Positions 4,941-6,345 of a stretch of DNA of 6,345 nt are shown piece by piece. Below the pieces are notes generated by a model. That model was given only the letters and a program-made list of their open reading frames with translations, was not told the origin of the DNA and made no database searches. The translations under genes were made by a program, and so were the position numbers. Origin of the DNA: Fidelibacterota bacterium (GTDB taxonomy: Bacteria; Fidelibacterota; UBA2242); NCBI GenBank assembly GCA_023133185.1, contig JAGLWX010000395.1:1-6345 (forward strand), given 5' to 3'. Numbering within the stretch: position 1 is the first letter of the stretch; the number at the start of each line of letters is the position of its first letter.

Positions 4941-6345
4941 CTAAAATCTTTCCTCTCCTTCACGAGTTACGATTATTCCCGCTTCACCTTCCAGCGGACA
5001 TCTGTTTTCACAAATACCGCAGCCGGTACACAAATCGGGATCGATATAAGGATAACTGACCATTCTTATTTCTCCTGTTTCCGGATCAGTATATTCTTCC
5101 TCTTCTAATATTATAGCTTTTTCCGGTAAGGGGCAATGTTCTTCGCAAACAATGCAATTTTCATGTAATCTAAAAGGGATGCAGCGATCTTTTAAAAACA
5201 GGGCAATGCCAACCTTAAGTTTTTGTTTTTCTTCGAGATCAAGAGGTTGAATTGCTTTTGTTGGACAAATCTGTCCGCAGAGATTACAATTATATTCACA
5301 ATAACCGATCCGGTATTTTGAGACGGGCGTCATCAGTCCTTCCAAACCGGTTTCTAAAAAAGACATTTGCAGACATCCGCCGGACGTTGCACAGATACGA
5401 ATGCATTCTCCACAGCGGACGCAGCGTTCCATAAAATCATCTTCACTTAATGAACCGGGAGGTCGGATGCAGTGATCGGTTTTAGATGGATTCAGGACGT
5501 TTAAAGAAAATAATCCCGATCCAAATAGCGCGGCTGCTCCGGCGCCGATAAATGAGCGTCGCGTCAAATCGGTGGAGAATTGCATTGTTTTAGGTGATTG
5601 GAATTTATAAGCGATCGCATCTGCCGGGCAATCTTTACGGCAATTCAGGCAAAGGATGCATTCGGATTTTTCCGTCGAATAAAAATCATCCTCAATCGCA
5701 TCCATCTTGCACTTTTTCTGACAGACCGGACAACTGGTACAACTTTCTTCATTTACAACTCGTTGAAACGGGCTGAATTTGGAAAGTAAACCGAGCAGCG
5801 CTCCTAATGGACACAGATTGCGGCACCAGAAGCGACGGGATATTCTGCTCAATAATAAAATTACCAGGATTATCATAAAGGGAAGTAGCAGCATCAGAAA
5901 ACGCGGCGTTGAAACCGGGAAGAGATAGGCGGATATTTTATCCTGAATGTTTAAAACGGTATCCGGGAAAATACCGGCGTTATAGAATCCGTTTAAAACC
6001 GTATCAGTGAGCAGGAAAAAAAACGCCATTCCCAGAATGCCAAACGATCGCCAAAGAATTGGCAGCGGGTCCATCAGCCAGGACAATTGAATTCCAAAAA
6101 CAGCAAACAAAATCATTGTTACCAGAATTATGGTTTTTAATGGTCGGTATTTTCGGGTGGGCTGATATGTTTTTTTGGCGATGTAGCGGTCGGATATATC
6201 GATGGTTGTTCCGAGAGGGCAGATCCATCCGCAAAAGGCTCTCCCGAAAACGAACGGTGACAACAGTACCAGTAATGCAATCAGGAAAATCGGATCGAAA
6301 AAGCGACCGGCAAGCTGGGTAACCAACGCTGTCAGCGGATCAGCC
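4941..6345 (-). CDS. Membrane polyferredoxin, NapH-like/NapG-like fusion with internal Tat motif (5' end outside window)
   Basis: Inner-membrane electron-transfer protein carrying six predicted [4Fe-4S] clusters. The frame stays open to the window edge: six more codons (ADPLTA) precede the TTG at 6326, so the start lies beyond 6345 and that TTG is just an internal Leu. Counting from it, the NapH/NosR-type membrane half has GRxFCGWxCPLG at 28-39, WCRNLCPLGAL at 167-177 and hydrophobic segments near 12-28, 64-84, 88-111 and 143-160. Two ferredoxin motifs follow (C196/199/202/206 and C223/226/229/233). A twin-arginine motif TRRSFIGAG (255-263) with a hydrophobic stretch comes next, then four NapG-like motifs (C302/305/308/312; C343/347/350/354; C391/394/398 with C382 as possible fourth ligand; C433/436/439/443). 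The family normally moves electrons between quinol and soluble partners. The internal RR suggests that the last four clusters are exported. It is the first visible gene of a tight operon; the next starts 2 bases after its TAG. The substrate is unknown; delivery to the radical SAM neighbour is inference. Confidence 0.9.
   Translation of the reverse strand, partial: ADPLTALVTQLAGRFFDPIFLIALLVLLSPFVFGRAFCGWICPLGTTIDISDRYIAKKTYQPTRKYRPLKTIILVTMILFAVFGIQLSWLMDPLPILWRSFGILGMAFFFLLTDTVLNGFYNAGIFPDTVLNIQDKISAYLFPVSTPRFLMLLLPFMIILVILLLSRISRRFWCRNLCPLGALLGLLSKFSPFQRVVNEESCTSCPVCQKKCKMDAIEDDFYSTEKSECILCLNCRKDCPADAIAYKFQSPKTMQFSTDLTRRSFIGAGAAALFGSGLFSLNVLNPSKTDHCIRPPGSLSEDDFMERCVRCGECIRICATSGGCLQMSFLETGLEGLMTPVSKYRIGYCEYNCNLCGQICPTKAIQPLDLEEKQKLKVGIALFLKDRCIPFRLHENCIVCEEHCPLPEKAIILEEEEYTDPETGEIRMVSYPYIDPDLCTGCGICENRCPLEGEAGIIVTREGEERF

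Overview
All five genes lie on the minus strand, so the window reads right to left. The organism looks like a Gram-negative member of the Fibrobacterota-Chlorobiota-Bacteroidota (FCB) group or a nearby candidate phylum such as Ignavibacteria, Calditrichota, KSB1 or Marinimicrobia. The grounds are an outer-surface protein with a PNPFNPST/FlgD-type tail, a CHSER-type interspersed repeat, an ACTCC-type intergenic tandem repeat, and moderate to low GC. This placement is inference; no rRNA or marker gene is present.

Positions 6345 to 1656 hold a compact, apparently operonic block. In order of transcription it encodes: a membrane polyferredoxin (NapH-like part fused to a NapG-like part with its own twin-arginine motif; its 5' end is outside the window), a small DUF6599-like lipoprotein, a radical SAM enzyme of the AmmeMemoRadiSam type, and a MEMO-AMMECR1 fusion. 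Gaps between genes are 2, 2 and about 11 bases. The MEMO (B), AMMECR1 (A) and radical SAM families are known to co-occur as the 'AmmeMemoRadiSam' system, which to my knowledge has no established reaction.

The striking point is location. The radical SAM enzyme starts with a clean Tat signal, the lipoprotein has a lipobox, the MEMO-AMMECR1 protein carries a Sec-signal-like hydrophobic segment, and the polyferredoxin has a mid-protein RR motif that could place its last four iron-sulfur clusters outside the membrane. Together they suggest a radical SAM machine working on the outer face of the inner membrane and fed by a quinol- or cytosol-coupled iron-sulfur wire. This is inference from sequence signals.

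Two small-scale structures modify the MEMO-AMMECR1 gene. A roughly 136-bp inverted-repeat element, flanked by 8-bp direct repeats, sits in frame just after the likely original start codon. Removing one repeat copy plus the element restores a normal signal peptide. At the MEMO/AMMECR1 junction there is an A9G run with an internal ribosome site and ATG, and the -1 frame stops soon afterwards.

Positions 1527-1655 are an intergenic region built of short tandem repeats between two near-identical 17-18 bp sequences. Positions 96-1526 encode a secreted, AT-rich surface protein of unknown function. Positions 1-95 hold no gene that I can support.
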